A stretch of DNA of 64,000 bases, taken from positions 1,116,001 through 1,180,000 of the forward strand of contig NZ_CP111043.1 in assembly GCF_026250525.1 (NCBI RefSeq), given 5' to 3'. Made by a program: the position numbers and the translations under genes. Under the pieces are notes generated by a model that was not told the DNA's origin, did no database searches, and was given only the letters and a program-made list of their open reading frames with translations. Numbering within the stretch: the stretch's first letter is position 1; the number at the start of each line of letters is the position of its first letter. This document shows, in pieces, positions 46,148 through 54,620 of this stretch. Origin of the DNA: Chondrinema litorale (lineage in GTDB: Bacteria > Bacteroidota > Bacteroidia > Cytophagales > Flammeovirgaceae).

Positions 46148-47944
46148 ATGAAAAGATATTTATTTATACTGTTACTCATGCTTGCATCAATTATGGTGCA
46201 AGCTCAACAACCCGATTGGACAGATTACTATCAACGTGAAGCTCAATATCCTGAGAATATGTTTCTTACTGGATTTTCATCACAAGGAAATGTTCAACAA
46301 GATTCTAAAGAATTGTTTGATGTACTTACTGAAGTTGCCAGAAAGCAATTAATTGAATCTATTCAAGTAAAAATCAAAAGTGTTGCTGAATTAAACATCC
46401 AGAATGTGAACTCTAATACTTATGAAGAGTTCAAGCAAAATAGCGTTTCTTTAGCCGAAGCCAATATTGTAGGATTAAAATTCGAAACCTATTATGATAA
46501 GCGCAACAAAGAGGCATTTGCTTTTGCTTATGCAAGAAAAAGTGAAGTAATTACTTATTACGAAAACCTAATAAAATCGAATCTTTCAAAAATTCAGCAA
46601 TTTCAAAACGAAGCAGCTCAGTCGATTTCATCCAACGATAACAAAGAAGCACTTAAATCATTATTCTCGTGCAATTCACTTTTTAGAGAACTCGAAGAAT
46701 CTAGATTAATATTAACTGCTTTAGGTATTACTGGAGAAAATTCACTAAAAACTACTGAAGCAAATCAAAAAAAGCTTGATGTTAGAAATACAATTGCCAG
46801 TTTGCTATCAAGTAAGCAGCTAACTATGCAAGATGTTGGATATTATCTTTCTTATGGACTGTCTGTTCAAACTGGTGAGTTTGCAAATAAAATATTAATC
46901 CAGTCACCAACATATAGAGATACTGAATTAACAAGTGATTTCTCTGCCGCATTCACTCCTGTTTTTGAAAATAACTTGGTGAAAGTTGCTAGCTATAATA
47001 TCGCTAATCAAAACATAGCTACATCAACTGCTGATATCACGCTAACAGGTACTTATTGGGAAGAAACAGATGGGTTAAAAATTATTTATAATATAAATAA
47101 TAATGGTGAAACATCTGCTAGTATGGAAGCCAGTCTTCCATATGAATGGCTTGAAGCTAACAACTTAGATTACATTCCAGAAAATATTCAGAAAGCCAAC
47201 TTACTCGATCAGCTTGAACTAAAAGCTTTAAATCCTAGTCTAAATGCTAAAGTTAATCAGGATTTAAATTTGCCTATTAATATACAGGTAAACTATCTTG
47301 GAAGCAATACAGAGAACATGTTAGCGAACTTACCTATAAAATTTTCGTTTTTAGAAGAGAATGGAAAAGTAATAGGAACAGTAAAAACTGATCGATTTGG
47401 AGTTGCAAAAGCATTTGTTGGAAAAATAACATCCGACAAAAAAATGCAGATTATAAAAGCAGAAATTGATATTGCCAGTTTTGTTGGAATAGATGAATCA
47501 TCAGCATATTATCAAAAAATACTGCAGGAGCATCAGATACCTACAACCAAGTTTTTTCTAAATGTTAGTGGCTTATCGATGTTTATAACAACATCCGAAA
47601 CAAACATGGGACAACAGTTAACTATACCTTTTATTGAACCTAGTTTAAAAGAAGCCTTATCTAACAATGGCTTTGCATTTACATCTGATATGTCGCAAGC
47701 AGACTTTGCAATAGATATAAAAGCCAATGCTAGAAATGGTAATACTTTTGAAGGTTTGTACTTTTCCTTTGCTGATGCTACCGTTTCTGTAACTGATTTA
47801 AGTTCAGGTATGGAAGTTTACAAAGGTTCTTTTAAAGATATTAAAGGAGGTAGTGTAAACTATGAGAGAGCAGGAATAGCTGCATTGAAGAAAATTGCGG
47901 AAAAAGTGAGTTCTGAGATGCTATCTGAGCTAAAAAAATCGTAA
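46148..47944 (+). CDS. Exported LPP20-like / LpoB-like multidomain protein (cluster gene 3)
   Basis: 598 residues; signal peptide ending VQA|QQPDW. Residues about 20-330 are paralogous to cluster gene 1: MFLTGFSSQGNVQQDSKELF, EVARKQLIESIQVKIKSVAE, NKEAFAFAYARKSEVITYY, and the LpoB-like SPTYRDTELTSDFSAAF and ITLTGTYWEETDGLKIIYNI. DUF4384 is missing. Instead there is an Ig-like segment (about 370-440, LPINIQVNYLGSNTENMLAN, KTDRFGVAKAFVGKI) and a C-terminal domain (about 465-598) with QADFAIDIKANARNGNTFEG and a terminal amphipathic helix (GIAALKKIAEKVSSEMLSEL). The last domain again looks like a CsgG/FlgO-type fold. 84 bp after gene 2. Function unknown. Confidence 0.72.
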   Translation: MKRYLFILLLMLASIMVQAQQPDWTDYYQREAQYPENMFLTGFSSQGNVQQDSKELFDVLTEVARKQLIESIQVKIKSVAELNIQNVNSNTYEEFKQNSVSLAEANIVGLKFETYYDKRNKEAFAFAYARKSEVITYYENLIKSNLSKIQQFQNEAAQSISSNDNKEALKSLFSCNSLFRELEESRLILTALGITGENSLKTTEANQKKLDVRNTIASLLSSKQLTMQDVGYYLSYGLSVQTGEFANKILIQSPTYRDTELTSDFSAAFTPVFENNLVKVASYNIANQNIATSTADITLTGTYWEETDGLKIIYNINNNGETSASMEASLPYEWLEANNLDYIPENIQKANLLDQLELKALNPSLNAKVNQDLNLPINIQVNYLGSNTENMLANLPIKFSFLEENGKVIGTVKTDRFGVAKAFVGKITSDKKMQIIKAEIDIASFVGIDESSAYYQKILQEHQIPTTKFFLNVSGLSMFITTSETNMGQQLTIPFIEPSLKEALSNNGFAFTSDMSQADFAIDIKANARNGNTFEGLYFSFADATVSVTDLSSGMEVYKGSFKDIKGGSVNYERAGIAALKKIAEKVSSEMLSELKKS

Positions 47945-48150
47945 CTATTTAATAACCTATTTTTTATATTTTCGTTAACTTCAATGCGATTAAACTTTTA
48001 GAAATCCTGATTATTATTTTTTACTATTATTTACAAAAAATAAGGAATAAAATATAACTTAAAGTTATTTCCCCCGTATAAAATTTCAAACATCAATTAA
48101 TATTAGTTATTTATTACTACTATTTTGAATTACACTCAAATTTTATAAAA

Positions 48151-48795
48151 ATGAAAAAACAATTCATTCTACTATTTTCTATTCTATTGTCTTTTGGTAT
48201 AGCTAGTATTTCTTTAGCTCAACCTCCAAAGTTGAAAAAGAAAGATCTTAAGGCGATGAAAGAAGCTCGTAAGCAAGGAAAAAAAATGAAAAAAGATGGT
48301 TGGAATGTTGCTCCAGGTGCACTACCAATAGAGAAATCTCTTGAACGCTCTTGGTCAATGTTACTTGATTACGATGAAGAAGGTAAAAAGAAATATTTAG
48401 ATGCAGATGGTAACGCAGTAGCAGAGTCTAAATCTGCAGCAGATTTACAAGCTTTAGAGCTAGCTAAACTAAATCTAGCTGGTCAAATCGAAACTCAAGT
48501 TGCAGCGTTAATCGAAGCTTCTGTAGCTAACCAACAGTTAACAAGAGAAGAGGCTGCTTCAGTTACTAAAGTTGTTGCAGGTTCTAAAAACATGATTAAA
48601 AACGTAATTAACGAAGTTGATCCTGTTTACAAAGTATACAGAGAAGTGGGAAGAAAAAATATTGAAGTTCAATTAAAAATCTTCTACGATCGTGAAAATG
48701 CGATGAACGGTGCAAAAAAAGTGATCAGAAATAAATTGGAAGAAGAAACCAATATTATTCACGAGAAACTTGATAACATCCTCGATTTAAAATAA
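48151..48795 (+). CDS. Small exported LPP20-like protein (cluster gene 4)
   Basis: 214 residues; signal peptide ending SLA|QPP, followed by a very basic stretch (KLKKKDLKAMKEARKQGKKM). The globular part (about 60-210) contains DLQALELAKLNLAGQIETQV, AASVTKVVAGSKNMIKNVIN and a strand VGRKNIEVQLKIFYDRENAM, an alternation typical of LPP20/FlgP-like domains, in which an AxxxAxxxLA helix precedes beta strands. No lipobox, so it is soluble or peptidoglycan-bound; the basic N-terminus could bind polyanions. It ends 18 nt before a strong terminator. Confidence 0.68.
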   Translation: MKKQFILLFSILLSFGIASISLAQPPKLKKKDLKAMKEARKQGKKMKKDGWNVAPGALPIEKSLERSWSMLLDYDEEGKKKYLDADGNAVAESKSAADLQALELAKLNLAGQIETQVAALIEASVANQQLTREEAASVTKVVAGSKNMIKNVINEVDPVYKVYREVGRKNIEVQLKIFYDRENAMNGAKKVIRNKLEEETNIIHEKLDNILDLK

Positions 48796-48813
48796 TAATT
48801 TAAAAATATAAAT

Positions 48814-48862
48814 AAAAGGTTGGTTAATTTGGCTACAATCAAATTTTCCAACCTTTTTTTTT
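48814..48862 (+). terminator. Long hairpin terminator between cluster genes 4 and 5
   Basis: AAAAGGTTGG pairs with CCAACCTTTT, and AATTTG with CAAATT inside it; a run of T follows. It lies between genes 4 and 5, only 13 nt before the start of gene 5, so it may work as an attenuator. Confidence 0.88.
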
Positions 48863-48875
48863 AAATGAAGATAAA

Positions 48876-49823
48876 ATGTGGAGCCTCAACAAATCATTCA
48901 AAACTTCTTTAGTTTTAACTGCACTAATACTTACTCTTCAAACTTCTTTTGCTCAAAAAGCAAAACTCGTAAATGTTTCAGGAAGCGCCGAAATCAGAAT
49001 GGAAGAGGCAAATTGTATAGGTGAGGCTAAACAAAGAGTGATAGATGCCGCAAGAATTAACGCACTTGAAAAAGTTTTTGGGAGAGTTATAGTACAAGGT
49101 ACAAATACTTATATTGAAAATATACAAAGTGGTGATAGGGTTCAAACAAACACTCAAATGAACACTATTGGAAACTCAATGGTAAAGGGTGAAATTGTTG
49201 AAATGGAGATTGAAAAGCTTGAATGGGTTACGAGAGATCAAGAAAACACAAGCGGAATAAGCAATGAACTTTGGCTATTTTGTGAAATAAAAGGTAAAGC
49301 TAGAGAAATTACAGAAGCAGAAACTGCTTTTGAAATATACCCAATGAATTGCATTACTGAGAATTGCGTAACCAGTAATTTTCATAATAGAGATAGGATG
49401 TATTTCAATTTCAGATCACCTATAAAAGGTTACCTTAGTATTTATATGGAAGATAATGAAGATGGCAAAGTTTATAGATTATTCCCTTATAGTAAAATGA
49501 ATGGTGATATGGAAAATGCTGTACCAGTTAATTCTGATGTAGAATATATACTATTTTCCGAAGATCATCATAAAAACTACTTTCCTGATTTAAGCAGAAG
49601 CATAGTTGATCCTATTGTTGCTTACACTACAAAAGAAAAATTATTTAACCGAGTATTTGTAATCTTCTCTGAAGAAGAATACAAAAAACCAATTCTGGAA
49701 GTAAATCCAGAAGCTGGAGGTATTAAAACTATTGATCCAGATCGATTTCACAAATGGATTTCTCAAAATGAGAGAAACCCAAAATTTCAGGTGAGCAATT
49801 TGGATATTACTATAAGTAAATAA
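48876..49823 (+). CDS. Exported FlgT-N-like / DUF4384 protein (cluster gene 5)
   Basis: 315 residues; signal peptide ending SFA|QKA. Residues about 28-140 match the pattern of the FlgT N-terminal / LPP20-related domain: VNVSGSAEIRMEEANCIGEA, KQRVIDAARINALEKVFGRV, then QVERxx-like strands ending with ELWLFCEIKGKARE. Residues about 150-270 are DUF4384-like: DRMYFNFRSPIKGYLSIYME, YRLFPYSKMNG, RVFVIFSEEEYKKPI. In Vibrio, FlgT with FlgO and FlgP builds outer-membrane-associated flagellar rings; no flagellar genes occur here. Convergent with the lipoprotein gene, 6 bp between stops. Confidence 0.72.
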   Translation: MWSLNKSFKTSLVLTALILTLQTSFAQKAKLVNVSGSAEIRMEEANCIGEAKQRVIDAARINALEKVFGRVIVQGTNTYIENIQSGDRVQTNTQMNTIGNSMVKGEIVEMEIEKLEWVTRDQENTSGISNELWLFCEIKGKAREITEAETAFEIYPMNCITENCVTSNFHNRDRMYFNFRSPIKGYLSIYMEDNEDGKVYRLFPYSKMNGDMENAVPVNSDVEYILFSEDHHKNYFPDLSRSIVDPIVAYTTKEKLFNRVFVIFSEEEYKKPILEVNPEAGGIKTIDPDRFHKWISQNERNPKFQVSNLDITISK

Positions 49824-49829
49824 AATAGC

Positions 49830-50234
49830 TTACAAAGAAGGCAAAACAAGACTTATCTCATTAACCTGATTAATCGAATTAAATCTAATGTGATAACTTT
49901 TGCCTTCCTTTCCTTCCTTCCCTTCACACTGAGCACCAGGCTCTAAATAATAGATATAGAATTTTTGATTTCTTTCAAAAAGCTGAACTTTATCAGGAGC
50001 TCCAAGGAAATTCCTTGTCTCTGTTTCACTAAGACCTATTAATTGCTCTTTAATAGTATCAAACTCTTCTTTTATTTCTAATCTTTCACCATTACAGCCT
50101 TTTTTGTCTTGCCGCCAAGTATTGCTACTAAATGCCTCTTCAGATATTCTCTGGCCCGTGCATGCACTTAGCACAGTCAATAAAAAAAGATAAATATATT
50201 TTTTTGCTGTAAATAGTTTTTTTGTATTAATCAT
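49830..50234 (-). CDS. BamE/SmpA-like small lipoprotein
   Basis: 134 residues from the ATG at 50234. The signal YIYLFLLTVLSAC places the lipidated Cys near residue 25. Residues about 65-132 resemble the SmpA/OmlA (BamE-like) fold: IGLSETETRNFLGAPDKVQL, then KFYIYYLEPGAQCEG and SYHIRFNSINQVNEISL. Such domains occur in outer-membrane assembly factors and in many stand-alone lipoproteins. Two Cys pairs may form disulfides. Its start codon overlaps the accC stop (ATGA), so it is translationally coupled to biotin carboxylase, which is an odd functional partner. Confidence 0.7.
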   Translation of the reverse strand: MINTKKLFTAKKYIYLFLLTVLSACTGQRISEEAFSSNTWRQDKKGCNGERLEIKEEFDTIKEQLIGLSETETRNFLGAPDKVQLFERNQKFYIYYLEPGAQCEGKEGKEGKSYHIRFNSINQVNEISLVLPSL

Positions 50235-51739
50235 CTTAATCTTTCTTTCCACTTACTATTACCTGCTTTATTTTGTATTGGGTTTGCAGTTTCATTTGCT
50301 CCTGTCTTTTGCAAATATTCATATATCAAAACTGATGCAGCCTGATATTCCTGTTCAGATAACTCTTGCGAAAGTACTTCAGGAGCAAAAAACTTTTCCA
50401 CGAATTTGGTGGTAAATTTACCACTTACAAATGAATCGTGACCTAAAACAAATTGACAAAAAGGTAAAGTTGTTTTAATACCACTAATATTATACTCTTC
50501 AATTGCTCTTAGCATTCTGGCGATTGCCTCATCCCTGTTTTTAGCATGTACAATTAGTTTTGCTATCATGGGATCATAAAAGATAGGAATTGGTATACCT
50601 TCCTCATAACCGTCGTCTACTCTTACGCCTAAACCTTGAGGTCTCTGGTAAATATTTAATGTTCCAGTATCAGGTAAAAAATTATTTTCAGGATCTTCAG
50701 CATATACCCTGACCTCAATAGCATGGCCTCTTTTTTCAACTTCGTCTTGTGAGAAACTCAATGCACTTCCCTCAGCAATTTTAATTTGCTCTTTTACCAA
50801 ATCAATTCCTGTGATCATTTCTGTTACTGGATGCTCCACCTGAAGGCGTGTATTCATCTCAAGAAAATAATAATTTAAATTTTCATCCATGATGAACTCT
50901 ACAGTACCCGCACCAAAATAACTACAAGCTTTTGCAACGTTTATAGCATCTTTACCCATCTGAGCTCTTTTTTCTTCTGTAATCACTTTAGATGGTGCTT
51001 CTTCAATAACTTTTTGGTGCCTTCTCTGCACAGAACACTCCCGCTCAAACAAGTGGACTATATTACCATGTTGGTCACCCAAAACTTGTAATTCTATATG
51101 CTTAGGTGAGGTTATATACTTCTCAATAAAAACAGAGCCATCTCCAAATGCAGATTGTGCTTCGCTTACTGCTCTTTCCATTTGCTCTTCGAAATCTTCC
51201 TCTTTTTCAACCACTCTCATTCCTTTACCACCTCCACCAGCACTCGCTTTAATTAGAATAGGATAACCTGCTTCTTGCGCTTTCTTTTTAGCTAGATTAA
51301 TATCTTTAATAGCTTTATCTGTTCCAGGAACCAAAGGTATATTATAAGCCTGAACAGCAGCTTTTGCGGCTAACTTATCTCCCATTACTTTTATAGCTTC
51401 TGGAGATGGACCAATAAATACAATACCTGCTTCACTTACATTTTTGGCAAAATCAGCATTTTCAGAAAGAAAACCATAACCCGGATGGATGGCATCAACA
51501 TCTAAGGAAAGTGCAACATCAATAATTTTTTTACCTTGAAGATAAGAATCTGTTGAAGGAGATTTTCCAATATGACAGGCAAAATCGGCAAGTTTCACAT
51601 GGGGAGCATTTCGATCAGCATCACTGTAAACAGCAACGGTCTCGATTCCCATTTCTTTAGCAGAGCGAATAACTCTTATTGCTATTTCTCCTCTATTGGC
51701 AACTAATATTCTTTTAAATTTTTTCTGAGTAATATTCAT
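50231..51739 (-). CDS. accC: Biotin carboxylase subunit of acyl-CoA carboxylase
   Basis: 502 residues from the ATG at 51739 (a TTG lies 2 codons upstream). ATP-grasp biotin carboxylase: FKRILVANRGEIAIRVIRSA at the N-terminus, HPGYGFLSENADFA, the glycine-rich loop KASAGGGGKGMRVV near 165, FLEMNTRLQVEHPVTEMITG near 295, and a C-terminal BC domain with GHAIEVRVYAEDPEN. It carboxylates the biotin of a BCCP partner using ATP and bicarbonate. About 50 residues longer at the C-terminus than E. coli AccC, as in acetyl/propionyl-CoA carboxylase alpha chains, but without the biotinyl domain. Neither accB nor a carboxyltransferase gene is adjacent. Confidence 0.94.
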   Translation of the reverse strand: MNITQKKFKRILVANRGEIAIRVIRSAKEMGIETVAVYSDADRNAPHVKLADFACHIGKSPSTDSYLQGKKIIDVALSLDVDAIHPGYGFLSENADFAKNVSEAGIVFIGPSPEAIKVMGDKLAAKAAVQAYNIPLVPGTDKAIKDINLAKKKAQEAGYPILIKASAGGGGKGMRVVEKEEDFEEQMERAVSEAQSAFGDGSVFIEKYITSPKHIELQVLGDQHGNIVHLFERECSVQRRHQKVIEEAPSKVITEEKRAQMGKDAINVAKACSYFGAGTVEFIMDENLNYYFLEMNTRLQVEHPVTEMITGIDLVKEQIKIAEGSALSFSQDEVEKRGHAIEVRVYAEDPENNFLPDTGTLNIYQRPQGLGVRVDDGYEEGIPIPIFYDPMIAKLIVHAKNRDEAIARMLRAIEEYNISGIKTTLPFCQFVLGHDSFVSGKFTTKFVEKFFAPEVLSQELSEQEYQAASVLIYEYLQKTGANETANPIQNKAGNSKWKERLR

Positions 51740-51836
51740 CAACAAACATATTTACTTATGTCGATAAATATACAATTTAAATGTAATGAAAAAGTAAAAA
51801 GGAAAGAATTTAGGTGGGATTTCTGAAAAATAAAAA

Positions 51837-51867
51837 CACAAGGGTAGAAGTAAATCTACCCCTTGTG
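51837..51867 (-). terminator. Hairpin terminator, probably of lrgAB
   Basis: CACAAGGGTAGA and TCTACCCCTTGTG pair with one bulged base. On the minus strand TTTTTATTTTTC follows. It lies about 190 nt downstream of lrgB, with no gene in between. Confidence 0.65.
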
Positions 51868-52053
51868 ATTCTTTCAACCAGCTATGAAAAAAGAAATACT
51901 TAACACAAAGCATTAAATATTTACTATTGTATTACAAATGTATAAATATATTTGAAAACGCAAACTAAAGGCGTCAAAAAAAACTTTATAAGGGGAACTT
52001 TTTTTATTCATAATTGGCCATCTTTTCTTTTTCCAAGATTCCTTTTTGTTTTT
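51868..52053. other. Intergenic / 3' untranslated region of lrgAB
   Basis: No gene is visible here; the only ATG-led frame (MKKEILNTKH) is too short to support. Probable 3' UTR of the lrgAB transcript. Confidence 0.45.
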
Positions 52054-52845
52054 TCAAGAAAAAAACATTGAAAAGCAGCTTATTTTTAGTTTTGTTTCAG
52101 ATGTAAGAATTTTACTAGAATTGAAAAAATTATTCAGGTAATTTGAGATTTGATCCCAATCTCCAATAAAAAAATAAATTAAAAATATAAACACAACTGT
52201 AAACACTCCTGCTAAACCTATAGAAAGTGCTGCTGCAGTTCCTGTAGTTTCTCCTTCTTCTACTGCTCTTGCTGTTCCGATACCGTGAGCTGCTGTTCCC
52301 ATAGCTAATCCTCTTGCAAATGCATCTTTAATATTTATCATGTTTAAAAATGTGGGCCCTACTACAGCTCCAAAAACACCAACTGCAATTACTATTGCAG
52401 CAGTTAACGCAACAATGCCATTGGTTTTTTCTGCAATACCTATAGCTATTGGTGTAGTTACCGATTTGGGAGCTAAGGTTGCCACTATTTTACTTTCTGC
52501 TCCAAGAAGGTATGCGATAGCTGTAGCACTTAAAATTCCTGCAAGACTTGCTAGTGAAACACTCCAAAAAATTGCTTTCAGGTTTTTTCGTATCAAATCC
52601 CATTGTTGAGATAACATAAAGCCTAATGCTACCACAGATGGCCCCAAAAAAAACGTAATTACATTTACACTCTTTGAATACTCTGCAGCTTGTACACCGC
52701 TAATTTTTAGAATAGCAATTAAACATATTACACTCACTAATACTGGGTTTAACAAGGGTGATTTAAATTTTTTATATAGTGTAAGTGCTATATAATATAT
52801 AAGCACGGTTAAACTTACCCATAGTATTTCTGCAGAAAACCTCAT
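52054..52845 (-). CDS. lrgB: LrgB/CidB family membrane protein
   Basis: 263 residues with about seven hydrophobic segments. LrgB signatures: LGPSVVALGFMLSQQWDLI, LAPKSVTTPIAIGIAEKTNG, and the conserved GTAAHGIGTARAVEEGETTG. The family, with LrgA, forms an inner-membrane system linked to murein-hydrolase control in Staphylococcus and to pyruvate or glycolate movement in Bacillus and plants. The last ~30 residues (FFNSSKILTSETKLK and on) extend past the usual C-terminus. The start overlaps the lrgA stop by one base (TAATG), so translation is coupled. Confidence 0.92.
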   Translation of the reverse strand: MRFSAEILWVSLTVLIYYIALTLYKKFKSPLLNPVLVSVICLIAILKISGVQAAEYSKSVNVITFFLGPSVVALGFMLSQQWDLIRKNLKAIFWSVSLASLAGILSATAIAYLLGAESKIVATLAPKSVTTPIAIGIAEKTNGIVALTAAIVIAVGVFGAVVGPTFLNMINIKDAFARGLAMGTAAHGIGTARAVEEGETTGTAAALSIGLAGVFTVVFIFLIYFFIGDWDQISNYLNNFFNSSKILTSETKLKISCFSMFFS

Positions 52846-53189
52846 TATCTCTTTTTCAAATATAAAAACACAGATGCAGCAACAGCCATAACTATTAATG
52901 AACTTAAAACAGAAGCCAGCACAATCACTAATAAGTTATCTTTCAATAAACTTTCGTATGCTAATAGCCCTACTCCTGCTGGAATGAAAAACAGATTTAG
53001 CAAACCAATCAATTGTTTTGAAATTCCTTCAACAGCATCTCTTTTTATTAGACCATATTGTAAGCCTGCAAACATGAAAAGCATCCCGATTACATTTCCA
53101 GGCACAGGAATATTAAGAGCAAAACTTATAAACTCACCTACCGCAAACAGCAGCATTATAATTACTAGACCTTTTAAAAACTGAGGCAT
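52845..53189 (-). CDS. lrgA: LrgA/CidA family holin-like membrane protein
   Basis: 114 residues from the ATG at 53189 (the preceding codon is a TTG). Four hydrophobic segments and the family motif NIPVPGNVIGMLFMFAGLQY (about 25-44) are present, with FFIPAGVGLLAYESLLKDN near 70. A partner of LrgB in the next gene. Known roles are holin-like control of autolysis and transport of small organic acids. First gene of the pair, after the tyrS terminator. Confidence 0.92.
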   Translation of the reverse strand: MPQFLKGLVIIMLLFAVGEFISFALNIPVPGNVIGMLFMFAGLQYGLIKRDAVEGISKQLIGLLNLFFIPAGVGLLAYESLLKDNLLVIVLASVLSSLIVMAVAASVFLYLKKR

Positions 53190-53214
53190 CAATATTCAAT
53201 TAAATTCAACAAAA

Positions 53215-53240
53215 AAGCCACTTAATATATTAAGTGGCTT
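53215..53240 (-). terminator. Hairpin terminator of tyrS
   Basis: AAGCCACTTA and TAAGTGGCTT form a perfect 10-bp stem with a run of U following on the minus strand, 22 nt after the tyrS stop. Confidence 0.88.
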
Positions 53241-53262
53241 AAAATATAATTCAAATTATTTT

Positions 53263-54540
53263 TTATTCAGCTTCTATTAGGTAGTAGTTTTTCTTCCCTT
53301 TTTGAACTAACAGATATTTTCCTTGTAAAAGCTCGTGGTCTACTAATGCGTCTGCTGCTGCAATTTTTTCTTTATTAATACTTACACCACCATTTGCAAT
53401 CATCTTTCTAGCTTCTCCTTTTGAAGAAAACACTGAGGTTTGCTCTGCAAGAAAAGTTAGAACATCAGGCTTACCAGAAATACTGTCTTTAGAAACCGTA
53501 AAACGATCTACCCCTTCGAATACCTCAAGTAAAAGTTTTTCATCTAAAGATCTTAATGCTTCTGTAACACCAGATTTTTTAAATAATATTTCTGATGCAC
53601 TTACAGCATTCTCATAATCCTTCTCAGAATGAATTCTAGTAGTAATATCTTGAGCAATAATTCTTTTTAAAGCATTAGGATTATTTTCATTTTCTTTCTC
53701 AATCGCTTCGATTTCTTCTTGAGAAAACAGAGTAAATACACGTAATACTTTTGAGATTTCAGTATCTGCTATGTTAAGCCAAAACTGATAAAATTTGTAA
53801 GGGGAAGTTCTCTCTGCATCTAACCACACATTACCAGCCTCACTTTTACCAAATTTACTTCCATCAGCTTTAGTTAGAAGCGGAGTTGTAAGTGCATATG
53901 CCTCACCACTTTCCATTCTTCTAATTAGCTCTGTACCAGAAGTAATATTTCCCCACTGATCTGATCCACCCATTTGCAGTGTAATACCATCTTCTTTATA
54001 CAAATGGCAGAAATCGTATGCTTGTAGTAACTGGTAAGAAAACTCTGTAAAAGAAATACCTTTATCTTCTAATCGAGATTTCACAGAATCTTTAGCCATC
54101 ATATAGCTTACAGATAAATGTTTTCCCACATTTCTTAAAAATTGAAGAAAACCAATCTCTTTAAACCAATCGTAATTGTTTACAATAACAGCAGAGTTAT
54201 CACCACAATCAAAATCAAGAAATTTCTCAAGCTGTGATTTTACACCTGCCTGATTTTCTCTTAGGGTAGTTTCATCTAGTAGATTACGCTCCTTAGACTT
54301 TCCAGAAGGGTCACCAATCATACCAGTAGCTCCACCAACAAGCGCGTAAGGTTTTCCACCAGCTAACTGTAATTGCTTGAGCAACATTACAGTAGCTAAA
54401 TTACCAATATGTAAAGATGAGGCTGTAGGGTCAAAACCTATATATCCCTTAACCATCCCCTTTTCAAAATGCTCTTTCAATCCAGGAGTGGTATCATGCA
54501 CCATACCTCTCCATGATAATTCATCCAACAAATCTTTCAT
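53263..54540 (-). CDS. tyrS: Tyrosyl-tRNA synthetase
   Basis: 425 residues, standard length. It charges tRNA-Tyr. Class I signatures: PTASSLHIGNLATVMLL (HIGH-type, about 35-51) and KADGSKFGKSEAGNVWLDAE with the KFGKS loop near 225. LLQAYDFCHLYKEDGITLQM and GGSDQWGNI form the tyrosine pocket. A C-terminal S4 RNA-binding domain (about 360-422: EARKMIANGGVSINKEKIAA) completes the bacterial TyrRS form. Ends at a strong terminator. Confidence 0.97.
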   Translation of the reverse strand: MKDLLDELSWRGMVHDTTPGLKEHFEKGMVKGYIGFDPTASSLHIGNLATVMLLKQLQLAGGKPYALVGGATGMIGDPSGKSKERNLLDETTLRENQAGVKSQLEKFLDFDCGDNSAVIVNNYDWFKEIGFLQFLRNVGKHLSVSYMMAKDSVKSRLEDKGISFTEFSYQLLQAYDFCHLYKEDGITLQMGGSDQWGNITSGTELIRRMESGEAYALTTPLLTKADGSKFGKSEAGNVWLDAERTSPYKFYQFWLNIADTEISKVLRVFTLFSQEEIEAIEKENENNPNALKRIIAQDITTRIHSEKDYENAVSASEILFKKSGVTEALRSLDEKLLLEVFEGVDRFTVSKDSISGKPDVLTFLAEQTSVFSSKGEARKMIANGGVSINKEKIAAADALVDHELLQGKYLLVQKGKKNYYLIEAE

Positions 54541-54620
54541 GGCCGCAAATTTAGGGATTGTTTCAATTTAGACTACTAAAGCATCTAAAAAAAGACCAGT
54601 TATTTTACTACTATTAAGAG

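Noticed and set aside
51837..51867. Hairpin as a small RNA or plus-strand attenuator of a short frame
   Set aside because: U-rich sequence follows only on the minus strand, so termination of lrgAB is the simpler reading.
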